NCBI GenBank assembly: GCA_002749535.1
Contig: MZZL01000401.1
Span: 234,796 to 298,795, forward strand
Length of the DNA stretch: 64,000 nucleotides
Source: Apophysomyces variabilis
Taxonomy: Eukaryota > Mucoromycota > Mucoromycetes > Mucorales > Mucoraceae
Direction of reading: 5' to 3'
Positions 1 to 11,378 of this stretch are shown here, one piece after another. Every line of letters starts with the position of its first letter. Within the stretch, counting starts at the first letter, position 1. The notes beneath the pieces were generated by a model. It did not search any database. It saw only the letters and a list, made by a program, of their open reading frames with translations, and was not told the DNA's origin. A program made the translations under genes and the position numbers.

Positions 1-231
1 CGTGGCAATGATGCTGTACGTGTACGAGAGAAGAGCGAACCAACCGAGGAACGCTTGGTTGCGTTCTCTAGAGCAGCGCTTTTTCGTCGATCTGATGTTG
101 TTGTGCCGTGATGCTGCAATAGCATCGTACAAAGCTGTTAACAATTCCTGCTAGCTGCTGTTCGTTGAGCAAGATCTTACATTATTCATTGACTTTAAAG
201 AACCAAGTTGAAGCCCCCTGTGAGGGCGCAT
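1..231 (-). CDS. Partial unrecognised protein, N-terminal end, runs off the left edge
   Basis: Read on the minus strand, an ATG at 231-229 opens 17 codons (181-231), followed by a GTAAGA donor, a 30-base intron ending in GCTAG at 151, and a second exon (150 to the window edge) with 50 open codons. The joint is in phase 0. The start reads MRPHRGLQLGSLKSMNN, then comes a basic stretch, then a hydrophobic segment (LGWFALLSYTYSIIA) that looks like a membrane span or anchor near residues 52-66. The intron is unusually short for this window, which is the weakest point. The gene follows RFT1 head to tail, 122 bases after its stop. I do not recognise the family and assign no function. Confidence 0.5.
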
Positions 232-353
232 CGATTTTGGCGATATAAAAGCGGCGTTTTAAAAAGTGGCTCAACCTTCACCTGCAGAGCAATCAAAGGA
301 TACAGCTGATGCGACCAAATTCATGCGTTTATTTAAGCATGTACAAATGCAGA

Positions 354-2167
354 TCAATCGTTCTTACGGCTTTTCATTAACGTCCTAATTTCATATAGCA
401 AGACTCTGTCTTTCCAAACGCTGAAATAGTAACCTAAGCGTCAGAAGTGGATGATTAAGCTTCGGCCAACTTACATGATCAAACACACTATTCCAAAGCA
501 ACACGCGCCCACGCAAATATGCATGGCTTTTTCATACAGTGTTTCCCAGCCTATGGACTTGGACCATCGGGTGACAAACCATGAGATTACAAACCCAGTT
601 AAAGTGATAGGACTCGGTAACCATGATCGTATGGTCACATTAGTGCCATTTTTCTGGAAGTATGTAGTAATAAATCGCCAACTGTAGGCAATTCTGATAG
701 CCAGATTCACCATATTAGCCAGGACTAAGCCAATAGCTCCCATTTCCATGACGCTCATAAATACGAAGCCTGCAAACATAAAGCATACCGAAAAGGCAAT
801 CATGTAGTAACTCAGTCTCGCCAGATCAGACGTCCCCGCCACGGCCTGTACAAAGGCCTCTGTGATACCGTTGATCCCCATGACAGGAACATATATGCAG
901 TATGCCGATAAGACTGCAGGTGCGTTACTTTGCATTGACCACCTTTTGCCAACCAAAAGGTCAATCAGTGTCTCCGTGTAATTTGTTGCGAAACAGATGA
1001 AGACAAGACCCAGCAAAACATGGAGTCGCAGAATAAGAAGAAGAACAGTTGATGCTGTCTTCACTTCTCTAGCGTTATTTTTTTCCGATAGGACCTTAGA
1101 AAAAAAGGTACGTCCCGCCTCTTCAAGTGGCTGGAAGAGGATACGCGCTACTAACGAACCTATTCATAGAGTTCAGAAATTGTATCATATCGTGCAATGT
1201 GTCTTCTCACCATAATTAACAGCAAATGCGTACTCCCCTTGGTCTTTATCTGTACTTAATACAGATATCAACATTTTGTCGCCTTCAGTCAAGACATGTT
1301 TTAGAAGGGACTGCTTGGTCATTGTCAAAGCAAGGTTCATTAGACCTTTGTCAAACCAGTAGGATCTATACAAATTCTTTCAAATCAACCATCGTATCTC
1401 GTTGAAAACTTCTTTTGCTTTTCAAACCTTCCATCAGCGTATCTCAATTTTTGCGGAAATAAGCTTATCTCATGAGATATCGTAGTATGTCCAAATAAGA
1501 AGTAACCAATATAACCAAATGTCATTGTCAGCCCAAAAACAAGCTGGCCAAGTGCAAAAGCAAGGACACCGTAGGTATTGCCCTGACCGGTTGCACCCAG
1601 CAATGTCAGACCGAATGTCACCAAACATCGTAAAATGACCGCAACACCTTCCACAGAGACGCGCAATCTGAAATAAAGTCGGTTCATTGCTAGCACAAAT
1701 AATGGTTCGACTAGAAGTTCAGCTAGTGCAGATATGCCGAACAGAACGACAGAGGTGCGATAATATGGGTATGTGCTAGCCTCTTCTTCGCTGATTAAGG
1801 AGAGATAATATCCGCAAGTGAGAAGGGTTGTGACAAGTCCAAGACTGGTAGGTATATAGGAAAGATTCAAGATCTTCTGTTCTCCGTCTTTTCCACTGTC
1901 CTTTTCCGAATCAGTATCGCTTCGTAACAACGCACAACGAAAGCCCTCGCGTGATATGAACAAGATCGTTGACAGTAAGAGTTCGAGCTTGATGGAAGCA
2001 ATGCCGAGGGTTTCGCGTGATGTGTATCGGATGACGATCTGGTGCATCGTAAACGTCAACATACGCGATACTAACTGTAGGAGAACGAGGTAATAAGCAC
2101 CTCTAGCCGATGATGATAACAACGAGTCATTGGATTCATCGGCTGCACTTTTAGATGTTTGAGGCAT
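354..2167 (-). CDS. RFT1: RFT1, ER membrane protein of lipid-linked oligosaccharide translocation
   Basis: Four exons on the minus strand: 1428-2167, 1211-1365, 475-1159 and 354-420. Joined they give 548 codons plus stop, the usual RFT1 length. Family signatures seen: SIKLELLLSTILFISREGFR near the N-terminus, KHVLTEGDKMLISVLSTDKDQG, and SLVARILFQPLEEAGRTFFS just after the second intron. Many hydrophobic segments indicate a polytopic ER membrane protein. RFT1 is required for Man5GlcNAc2-PP-dolichol to reach the ER lumen for N-glycosylation; whether it is itself the flippase is disputed in the literature. The last exon adds a short charged tail ending KSRKND. The first intron uses a weak GTTTGA donor, so that joint is the least certain. 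It is divergent from the formin gene. Confidence 0.93.
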
Positions 2168-2967
2168 GCGAATGGAAAAGCCGTATCGGGATCCTGACTC
2201 TCAAAAATGCTACACAAACAAGGATTTGCCCGAATGGTGTTAGTTTCAAATTTCGCAGATTGTAGACGAACAATGCGCAGAGGCTGGTAACACAGTGCAA
2301 CCCAACTAAATTTACTACTGCTTCATCTGACATGTACTCTGATCTTTGTACACCTCTCTCAAAGTTACTGGATCCGTGCTTGTATGCTTTTCAATAGCTC
2401 TTACCACACCAGATTTTTTCTCCGGGCTGTGGCCTTTGTAAACAAACAAGGTCATGGTTCAGAAGTAAAGACTCCCAGTTGCTGCGATTTAATCACATCA
2501 TGAACGATGCAATGCCTAGCTGCTGCGTTTTCGTATCTCTCATAGAACCCAATGTGTTATCAATAAGAATGAAGTCCATAGTTATGACCATATGAACAGA
2601 AGACTATTGGGACAGGCTATTCCACATTAGACATTCATGCTCTTCAGGGTAACCAGTGGTTGACTACTTGCTCAATCGCATATCTAGTAATTCTGCCATT
2701 CCCTGAATCATATGTACTACAGTACCAAAGTTGTTTTCTTTGACGAGGCAGTGTACTATATGTTGGTTAGTTACTTACTGTAGATTTTACTAGAAATATG
2801 AGCAGCTGTGCAGTTGGAAAGGGGTCATTTCATGTTCAACTAAGGTGACTAGGGCTTTTGCTCAAAGTTACACAACCTTCATTTTTAACATCAATTAGTG
2901 CTTCCTTCCTTTTCGTGTGATTCCAGCGCTTTGACAACCTTTGTGGTCGTTGTTGAGCCAGGTAGAT
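2168..2967. promoter_or_regulatory. Divergent intergenic region between RFT1 and formin
   Basis: Eight hundred bases separate the two divergently transcribed start codons, so this stretch should hold both promoters. I see no TATA box at a convincing distance from either ATG and no ORF that looks coding. Confidence 0.5.
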
Positions 2968-5900
2968 ATGTTTGGAATTAACAAGGGCAAGACGAAACAA
3001 CATCGTAAGCCTACCCTTGAAAACAATACACCACCAGCGCCGGCACATCTGCTTCAATCGAACGATAGAACTCCTGTCCCTTCCAAATCTTGGAGTTCTA
3101 CTTCATCATCCATTCAACATAACATAAACAGCCCTGCTTCTACGCAAAATGCTTCCTATACATTAGACGATTACTATTGCGGTACTCCTGAACCTCGTTT
3201 GCGACAATGAACTTAACAACAAGTAATAGGCGACGTCCCGATGACATCTAGTTCTCGATCGTCAATGACAGACGGGGACAAAGTTGGGAGTAATTATGGT
3301 GGTCTAACAGAAAAAGAAGTGGAAGATTTGTTTGAGAAAATGCTGGTGAGTGTCGAGGAACAACAGAATTTATTCTCATGCGAAGTCAGACTCGTCGCGG
3401 CATCCATGATGCAAGCGCACGTTCCGTCATGCTGTCATTTACAACACAAAAAAAATGGTTAATGGTATCACAAGATAAGCAAGCTGAAGTCCCAACGCCA
3501 TCGATTGCATCTTCCAACAAGAAAAATACCAATGAATTTAAGGAGCCGGACAAAAGCACCCCAGAATCTTACATTAAACAGTTCCTTGAACCAGACATGA
3601 AAGGTGTCACTCCACGATTAGTTGCGCATCTTGCTGTTAGTTTGCGAACAATGCCGCTTAGGTAAAGCCCTGGAGACTGTCAGTGTGTGCAACGAGAATG
3701 ATAACATCAAATTTAGCTGGGTTCGTCAATTCATTGAAGCGCGAGGATTACAAGTGATCACCAACACTATCAGCATTCTTAACAAGAGAGAGACAAAGTA
3801 AGCTAGTATGCAATTATTGACATGTTGAAGTTGACCATCAACGCAAGAACTGAGGCCGATCTTCAAATGGAGGCAGAAATACTCAAGTGTTTCAAATCAT
3901 TGATCAACAACAGAGTGAGCTTTCAGCATGGTTTGATCTTCCTATCTAATCTTACGATGATAGTGGGGTGCGCGTGAAGTGATATCCAACCCTCAATGTA
4001 TATACCATATTGTTCTATCCTTGATTTCTCCTCCCATTCAGACACGAAAGTTGGTCTGCGAAGTATTAGCGTTCGTATGCCATTTAGACCTTCCTATAGG
4101 ACAAGAAATTGTTCTAAAGGGAATGGATAAATTACGAGAGTATCAACGTGAATATGGGCGATTTGACGCGTGGCTCAAGTATCTCGCTGCCACACTGGAT
4201 GGAAGAGGGCGAATGGGTAGCTTGGTGGGTGCAAGTGACGACGTCAAACGATTAGGATTACAAGGCGCTCCAGATAATCACTTGAGCGACTATGCTGTAA
4301 GTTAGCTTTAGTTTTTTTAATATGAGGAATGTTCTAACATTGCAAAAGTTATCCAATATGATGCTTGTCAACTCTATTGTTAGCGTCATCGAGGATGTCG
4401 AAATTCGTGTTCATCTGAGAAACCAAATGAACGCCTGTGGTTTGCAAGCAATTATGGACAAAATGCAGGAATTCAATAGCGAACACCTCAGGCGTCATAT
4501 TGCTATATACAAGCAAATGAGTGACAATGACTATGAAGATATTCTGGAAATATATAATGAAAAGATTTTGAGCGATATGAATGACCCTCGCGATGTCTTT
4601 GAATCCATCCTCAGCAGAGTCGAAGGAACGAGAAGCTATGATTTCTTCTTAAGTGCACTACAACATTTGCTGCTGATTCAAGATGAAGGTGATACCCAGT
4701 AAGTTCGTTAAAGAAACATACAAAATGATATTAATATCGTTTTTATCTGCCAGAGTCCGTTATTTTCAACTTTTGGATAATTTGATCACGCAAATTGTGC
4801 TTGACCGTAAAGGATTGTCCTCAGAAGACTTTTCCACAGGATTTGGATGGTCAGTGGCTAATTTGATAGATAAGTTTGCGGAGCAAGACCAATTGAAAGC
4901 CGCTATTGCTGAAGCTACGGAAGCTAAAGAAATGTATGAGAAAGCAATTAAAGAGAAGCAAGAGCTGGAGCTTGAAGTGAATTTGAAAGGAGGTAAGTAT
5001 GAGTAGGGTTTGAAAACGACCATACACTCATAATTGAGAGTGTAGATGGTCTGGTTGGCCAACTAAGAGCGAAGACCGAGTCGTTGGAGGACCTCCTTCG
5101 TATATCAAGGCACACCATATCGACCCTGCAGCGTAAACTCAAGGAGGTTCAGCAGGAATATCAAGCAAATCTAACTGCCATGGATGAACAATTAAAGGAA
5201 ATGAGACAGACTGCTACCGAAGTGAATGCGGCGGAGAAAGCTGCTAATAGCGATAGCAGTTCTGATCATGTTTTCTTGGGTAGAGATGAAGTTGCACGTG
5301 CCTACGATAGGCTAAGGGCACAAGCTATATTGGAAGGACGACCATCTCAGGACAGCGATGCACAGGTCAGTTTGTGATACATTGCACCTTAGAAATGCCA
5401 TAGCTGATGCAAGCACAAACGTAGTCTTTAAAGGATCTGCCTAAAGCGAAAGGGCTTTCTGATGACTTTAAATCCTCGTTAACGGAACAACTTGGATTTA
5501 GTGCTCCAAGCGGATTTGTGATACCCGGAACAGTCCCGTTGATCGGTTCTACTCGTCGTGGAGTAAGCAACAGCAATCGAAAACAACGGATTGAAGACGT
5601 GCAGGCACAAGAACATTATGATCAACACGCAATACATAACCGAACAAGTCAGAAGGAGTCACAAGAATCATCGCAGGATGATACATCGATCGAAGCAAAG
5701 CACGCAGACAGATCTATCAGTGAGTTGGCTGCGCAACTTGAAAAGAATCTCGGACAGAGCCATTCGGCCAAAGTACCGCTGAAGAGCACAAGCACCAAAT
5801 CCGAAAGTCGAGAGACCGTTACGTCTTCCGTACAAGAAGAAGGGATCAGTCAGCTGCGTCAGGATACTTTGTCTCCTCAAATCCAGATATCTGATGAAAA

Positions 5901-8364
5901 GCGAAGATCAGATAAAGCTCCAGTAAGCGGTGGCGTTGCAGTGACGGAACCAACGGCATCACAGGATGCTGTTGCCGATACCAGACCCTCAAATGACTTA
6001 ATACCTATTCCTCCTCCGCCACCACCACCACCCGTACCGATTGCTGTAAGCTCTACAATACTGCCCAGTAAAGCAGCACTCTTGGAGCAGTCGGATAAAC
6101 CAGGTGTGTCTGAAGTTTCATCAGAGACCTCGTTAGGTGGTGCTGCTCCACCGCCGCCACCACCACCACCCCCTCCTCCCTCAGCAGCAGCACCATCCGT
6201 ACAGATGGATCAAACTGTGAAGCCCACTCCGGCAGGACCGCAATCGGATGTTCCACCGGCACCGCCGCCACCACCACCACCAGCAGCAGCAGCAGCAACA
6301 GTTGGTCAAACAGGAGCAGCACCGCCGCCGCCTCCCCCACCACCCGGTCCTGTTGGGGCACCACCCCCTCCGCCTCCTCCTGGTATGGCAATACCTCCCC
6401 CTCCCACGGGTAACGCGCGAAAGTTAATCAGACACCAGCCTGGCGTTAAAACCCGTGCCTTGCAATGGACAAAACTACAAGCCCAGCAGGTGGGTAAGAC
6501 TATCTGGGCTTCAGACGATGTCGACGAAATAGCTTTGGAGGACGAATTGGATACTCTGGGTATTTTCAGTACAGTCGAGCAACTGTTTGCGCAAAAGATC
6601 ATTGAAAGAAAGCCGAGGCAGAGGAAGGAAAAGAAACAAGAAATATGTATCCTGGATTCAAAGAAAGCTTATAATATCAGTAAGGATCTGGGGACTACTA
6701 TGATGCTTGACATTAATATATGAGATAGATATTGCTTTGCTGTCTAAATTGAAGCATGTTCCTTTCCCAACAATAGCAGAAAAAATTTTAGCTGTCGATG
6801 ATAAACTTTGCACAGAAAATCTCCTAAGCAATTTACAAGCGAACGTGCCGACAGCTGAAGAAATGGGTAAACTTTCGGTTTTCGTTAAATCCGCATCCGA
6901 AGAGGATCTGGAGAATCTCTCCCGTCCAGACGCATTCTGTGTAGAGGTACATATAAGTCTAACAGCAGTTCAACCATAATTTGCTAACCATATGTATAAG
7001 ATGATGAAAATTGATCGATATAAGGAACGTATCGACAATATGTTGTTCCGTGTAACTTTCTGGGAAAAGCATTATCAGCTGAGCCAGGTGAGGTTATACA
7101 GTATAAGAAAAACACTAGAATTTATCCGTCTCGCTAGAACATGACCTCAGTTTTGGAAGCATCGCTTGCGCTTCAAAATTCACAACCATTTAAGGAATTA
7201 TTAAAGGCAAGTGATAGGGCGTAATTAAAAAATGCACTAAGCATCTCTGCGTAGTTTATCTTGGTGCTGGGTAATTTCATGAATGGGACAACTTTCCAGG
7301 GAGGCGCATTCGGCATAAGAATTTCTAGCATTAACAAGGTAAACTAAGTCATTGATCGTTGAATGGGTGATCAATTTTTTTTGCGTAGCTTGTGGATACA
7401 AAGTGTACGGAAGGAAATACAACTCTTCTCCACTTCTTGGTAGACGCAGTGGAATCAAAATTTCCTCGTTTGCATGGATTTTTGGATGATCTAAGAGAAA
7501 CAGGCCAGGCTTGCCGCGGTAGGTTTTTTCTTGTGTTGTTTCCGTCATCTTAACCTTTCCATTAGTGACATTGCAGGATATGGTTAAAGATTACAACGAG
7601 CTTGGAAGTGGTTTGCAAAAATTGATTGAGGAAATTGACACGCATTATGAGGATGAGTATCAGGCTCCAGAAGGTGACAATTTCGCCAAAGTCATGAAAA
7701 AGTTCAGGGACGAAGCTATCGAAAAATTCGATCAGTTAGCAGACCGGTACACTTCGATGGACGTAGCCTATGCCGATGTGGTGACATATTTTGGTGAAAA
7801 CCCTGCCCAGATGAAGCCAGATGAGTTCTTTGGTATATTCAAGACATTTACATCCAGCTGGGAGGTAAGGCAGCCCTATTAGATTGGGAATCTGTACCTC
7901 ATAAATTATTTATAGCGTGCAATGAGTGACAATAAGACTGCCCGTCAAAAACTTGAACGTATGGAGTATGTACGACGTATGGAAGAAGAACGTAAAGAGC
8001 GTATCAAGGCACAAAAGCTCCGTGGTGTTGATACAAGCGATTGTAAGATATACCCATTATAATTCGTACAGATTGCTGACCTAATCCGGAAATAGCTGCA
8101 GTTTCTGGTACAGACGAAGACAAAAATATTATGGACAACTTGCTAGACAAGTTACGAGCGGGTGAATTGGACACAAGCATGAAGAGACGAAATGAACGAC
8201 CTAACAACCGCCGTATGCAACGCAGCGAGTCGGTTGCGATTATGGCTGAGGATCTCCTGAAGAGCATCCAAACAGACGAAGATACAGCTAAAGCACCAAG
8301 AAATCGTGTTGCAACCCGTGAAAGAAAGATATCTCGGGGATTGTTAGAAGAAGTACAGGGCTGA
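2968..8364 (+). CDS. Formin (GBD/FH3-FH1-FH2-DAD), Rho-effector actin nucleator
   Basis: Multi-exon formin. Start chosen at ATG 2968 (MFGINKGKTKQ). Domains in order: serine-rich N-terminus; GTPase-binding region (LTEKEVEDLFEKML, then after an intron TRRGIHDASARSVML and KKWLMVSQDK); FH3/DID helices (3560-4700); coiled coil (about 4880-5240); proline-rich FH1 (6007-6410) with five poly-proline runs for profilin; FH2 beginning near RKLIRHQPGVKTRALQWTKL and running to about 8040; C-terminal autoregulatory DAD-like MDNLLDKLRAG followed by a basic patch (8131-8220). This is the Bni1/SepA/Diaphanous layout: autoinhibited by DID-DAD contact, released by Rho-GTP, nucleating unbranched actin cables at polarity sites and septa. 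Introns are about 45-90 bases; exon joints between 3180 and 3380 and at 6690-7560 are approximate. Confidence 0.93.
6007..6408 (+). repeat. Proline-codon (CCN) repeats encoding the formin FH1 region
   Basis: Five clusters of CCN codons, at about 6007-6033, 6151-6180, 6256-6282, 6322-6345 and 6361-6381, encode runs of 6-10 prolines separated by alanine/valine-rich spacers. They form a trinucleotide microsatellite and produce long spurious ORFs on the opposite strand. Functionally they are profilin-binding tracts. Confidence 0.85.
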
Positions 8365-8897
8365 TAGAGTTAGAACTTATAATCTGTAATCCTACTATTA
8401 GCAAGCGTACCCCTTGCTTCTTTATCCATCTTGGAATCGTTAAAGATAGTCAAGTTTAATATTTGTATCCTTTACCGGCAGCACTCGAGATTTTCAAGTG
8501 CTATTGTCCTTCTTAAGATTTTACAAGCAGACTTACGTGTCTATTCGGAGCAACACAAGGTTGTGTATAACACATAATTGCAAATGCTGTCCGACTTTAA
8601 GTAAGAGGGCCAAATAGCTGCATAGCAGAAGAAAAAGCTCCCACTCGATGAATTGTTTAGAGAAAAAATATACAAAATTTGTTCGCTTACAGTTATCATA
8701 ATTTTGCCTAACGTATTGCTGCGGCATCGATTAGGGAATGACGCTGGGTCGTTTGAAACTTCGCATGGTCAGTGACAGCCACATTGATACAACTCTATAG
8801 TTATTGATTTAGATATGAGTCCTGGGATAAAGCACAGAAGAGGCAACCATTGAATTACCTGTGCCATTGATATCACTTACACTCAGCAAGCAAAGTA

Positions 8898-9194
8898 ATG
8901 GAATACGGGGATTTCATAAAAGACAACAGAATTACATTAAAAATTCAGAAAGTCAACAGCACCGCATGCTGCAAAGCAGGCATATTGTCAGTACGAAACC
9001 CTGAAAGATTTGTAAACCAATCACTTGCGGACAACATACTTAAGCAGGGTGAACCGAGTTTTTTCGGAGACGCTGATGTTGGACGGGACGGGGTATTGAG
9101 GGAGGACTACCTCCAGATATCACCGGTGGCACAAGTATACGGCCCGGAGTTAAGCCAGTTGGAAGTACTTAACCTAAGAGAAAGAGAACTTTGA
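8898..9194 (+). CDS. Hypothetical 98-residue ORF
   Basis: A single uninterrupted ATG-started frame. It is soluble-looking, with two adjacent cysteines early on, no signal peptide and no membrane span. It has no recognised motif and no neighbour in the same direction until 11.4 kb. It could be a chance ORF or part of a decayed gene; only transcript or conservation data would separate these. Confidence 0.2.
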   Translation: MEYGDFIKDNRITLKIQKVNSTACCKAGILSVRNPERFVNQSLADNILKQGEPSFFGDADVGRDGVLREDYLQISPVAQVYGPELSQLEVLNLREREL

Positions 9195-10417
9195 AGAAAT
9201 TTGCGACGAATTAACTGTGCCCTTTATGTAATAAAGTGGGCACTAAGTAATTACCTTCTATGTGAGTGCCTGGCCCTCATCAATTTTTATATATATGCGG
9301 TTCTCTACTTTTGACTGAACATTATGTTGGTTCAAAGGATCGTCCCCAGGAATAGAGAGCAGTGAGCACAGTTTCGCAAAAATATATTCCATACCATCCC
9401 ATGAACGTAGCTTATGGGGGGATTGGCTATTAAAAATCCTAAACAAAAAGGCTTACAGAAATTCCTGATTGAACATCAGAAAAACCTGCTGATTCTATAA
9501 CTTCACTGTTTCCCGCCTTGATGAGCTATAGTAGAGATGCTCGTTTCATTAGCAATAACTTCCCGCACCCGCTCCTTCGACATTTTCTTCTTGAACTTTA
9601 TTTCTCCTTCTATCTGTCTTCTCTATCAAGCTAAATCATATATCTTTGCCTATCTTTGTGCGCCCAGGAAAGCAAAAAATTTACTTCTTGTACTGCAGTA
9701 AAGCTTTCGTTGATCAGCTTGTACAGGAGACAACTGACAGCAGCAGTTGAGCAATCGTCCTGTTAAAGTAAGATTTTGCTCAAACAAGGTGTTATACTTG
9801 TGATATGCTCTATTTGCATATTGCTTGCAGCTGCATGCAGACGTTGTTAATGGTACTTCGGGAATAGTACAATATATGTCATCACGGGGAAACTGGGAAG
9901 ATACTTGTTCACGTTAACGTCTAACAATAGTATTAATGCGAATGCGTTAAAATGGTATTCCATATTTTACGCATCAGCCGTTCATGAAGCACACAAATTC
10001 AAAGGTTAGGACGAAGTTGCAAAAACATACACGAGAATATTTAAAAGCAAGACTTGCAATATACATTCTGCAATTTTACGTTTCTATTCGATTACGACAC
10101 TGTCCCCGTTGGATATTTGGCAGCTGCCGTTGAAAGTAATAAGTATGCTAAATACAGACGACATGGTAATTTGATTCTTAAGTCTGCATTGGTAGACCTT
10201 AAATAATAGTATGGGCATCAAACTATGTATTCTACTTGACTAGCAACTCTTTTTGCCGAGTCTATGGCACTTATCATGATATTGCCGTGAGAGCATATGA
10301 TTTCAGCAATAATGTTAGTTATTTTTACATAGACTGTTAATAAAAAGCACAATTCGCACATTCACTTGTACGATTCAACATGCCACCAATCCCCTATGCT
10401 CAGATTTTTGTCAAGAA

Positions 10418-10549
10418 ATTAGCCTTCCAGAACCAATCGTTCAAAATATCGCAGAAAACGCGGCTGAAGAAAACATGTTGGGCTGTATTCGTGGAAGCAA
10501 CACTTGTTACTTCAATGCAGGCACGTTATTGATGGACCAATTCATGTAG
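10418..10549 (+). pseudogene. Fragment resembling a ubiquitin-protease cysteine box
   Basis: The frame encodes MLGCIRGSNTCYFNAGTLL before a TAG stop. An NTCYxNA core is typical of the catalytic cysteine box of USP-type deubiquitinases (commonly GNTCYxN), and a preceding G-x-x-G resembles the CYLD-like branch. Nothing downstream supplies the remaining USP boxes, so if the resemblance is real this is a relic. The match is short and may be chance. Confidence 0.22.
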
Positions 10550-11378
10550 AATTACCATCAGTAAGGTTTAGCATTTTTTTTCTCTTGGAATGGCATATGT
10601 GTAGTGAATTTTATTAGTACCACCAACGTTTTGTGCTACACTGCGCATTGATGGTAGCATAAGTAGCTGCCGGAGAAAAATGAAATAGGTTCTTTACAGA
10701 AAACAGCTCAAACTATTTTTCTCTTTGCATAATCATTAATTGATTAGTTTTCTGTGTTAGGGCGCTTTTTAGCAAGGCTTAACTATCTTAAATTTTAGTG
10801 CTGCGCTCACACTGACCATGTTCTTATGTACATGCTTACCATGGTATGTTTGAATGCGCGACTTCATCATAGTTGTTAATTTTTGTATGGGGATGGAATC
10901 CAATGGAGCAACAGCCAGATCTGTGTGTTCAAAAATTTTCGGGCAAGTACTAAGTCAGTTATAGATGATTAACAATTATTCATGCGCTGTAAGCAAGTGG
11001 TACCATAGCTTTTTGCTGAAAAATAATCTCTTCCAATAGCAGGAATCTGCACAAAATAACAAATAATACATTTCTGTTACGATGCTTACACCGTCTATTG
11101 ATATGCCAGTTCTGAAGTGAGGATATGGATAGTGAATGCACCAGAAGCGTTGCTCCATGACCATGCAGAAGCATCCGGTAAGCAGTCACCCGGGAATTTT
11201 CAAGGAGGCTAACTTATCGTGAGACAAGATCGACTCGGCCCTGTCTGAGTGGGCGTGAAATCAGCCCTAGGTTCCCTTCTTTGCATCACCACGAAAGCTA
11301 CGGAGAAAAGTACCGCTTTTTTCTTCTCTTCAACCTTCCTACTATCACACATATTGTTGCACCGCTTTGGTGTCCGTC

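Larger units (their letters stand above)
8365..11378. other. Gene-poor 3.0 kb stretch between formin and RalGAP alpha
   Basis: AT-rich with no ORF that I can place in a family. It contains one 98-codon ATG-started ORF (8898-9194) and a short cysteine-motif fragment (10418-10549), both listed separately. The last few hundred bases presumably hold the RalGAP alpha promoter; I see no clear TATA box. Confidence 0.5.

Noticed and set aside
113..130. Fifteen-base identity between 116-130 and the 48456-48470 region
   Set aside because: Both copies encode the same short peptide (YDAIA) in unrelated frames, flanks do not match, and such a short identity in 64 kb of AT-rich DNA can be chance.
6053..6602. 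Long minus-strand ORFs rich in Val/Leu or Gly opposite the formin FH1 region
   Set aside because: They are shadows of the poly-proline codon repeats of the formin gene.
7237..7548. 103-codon minus-strand ORF inside the formin gene
   Set aside because: It lies antisense to FH2-coding exons, which are confirmed by family motifs.
10380..10510. Ubiquitin-like start (AQIFVKKL) in a second frame at 10380
   Set aside because: Similarity to ubiquitin stops after seven residues and the frame overlaps the cysteine-box fragment; regarded as coincidence.
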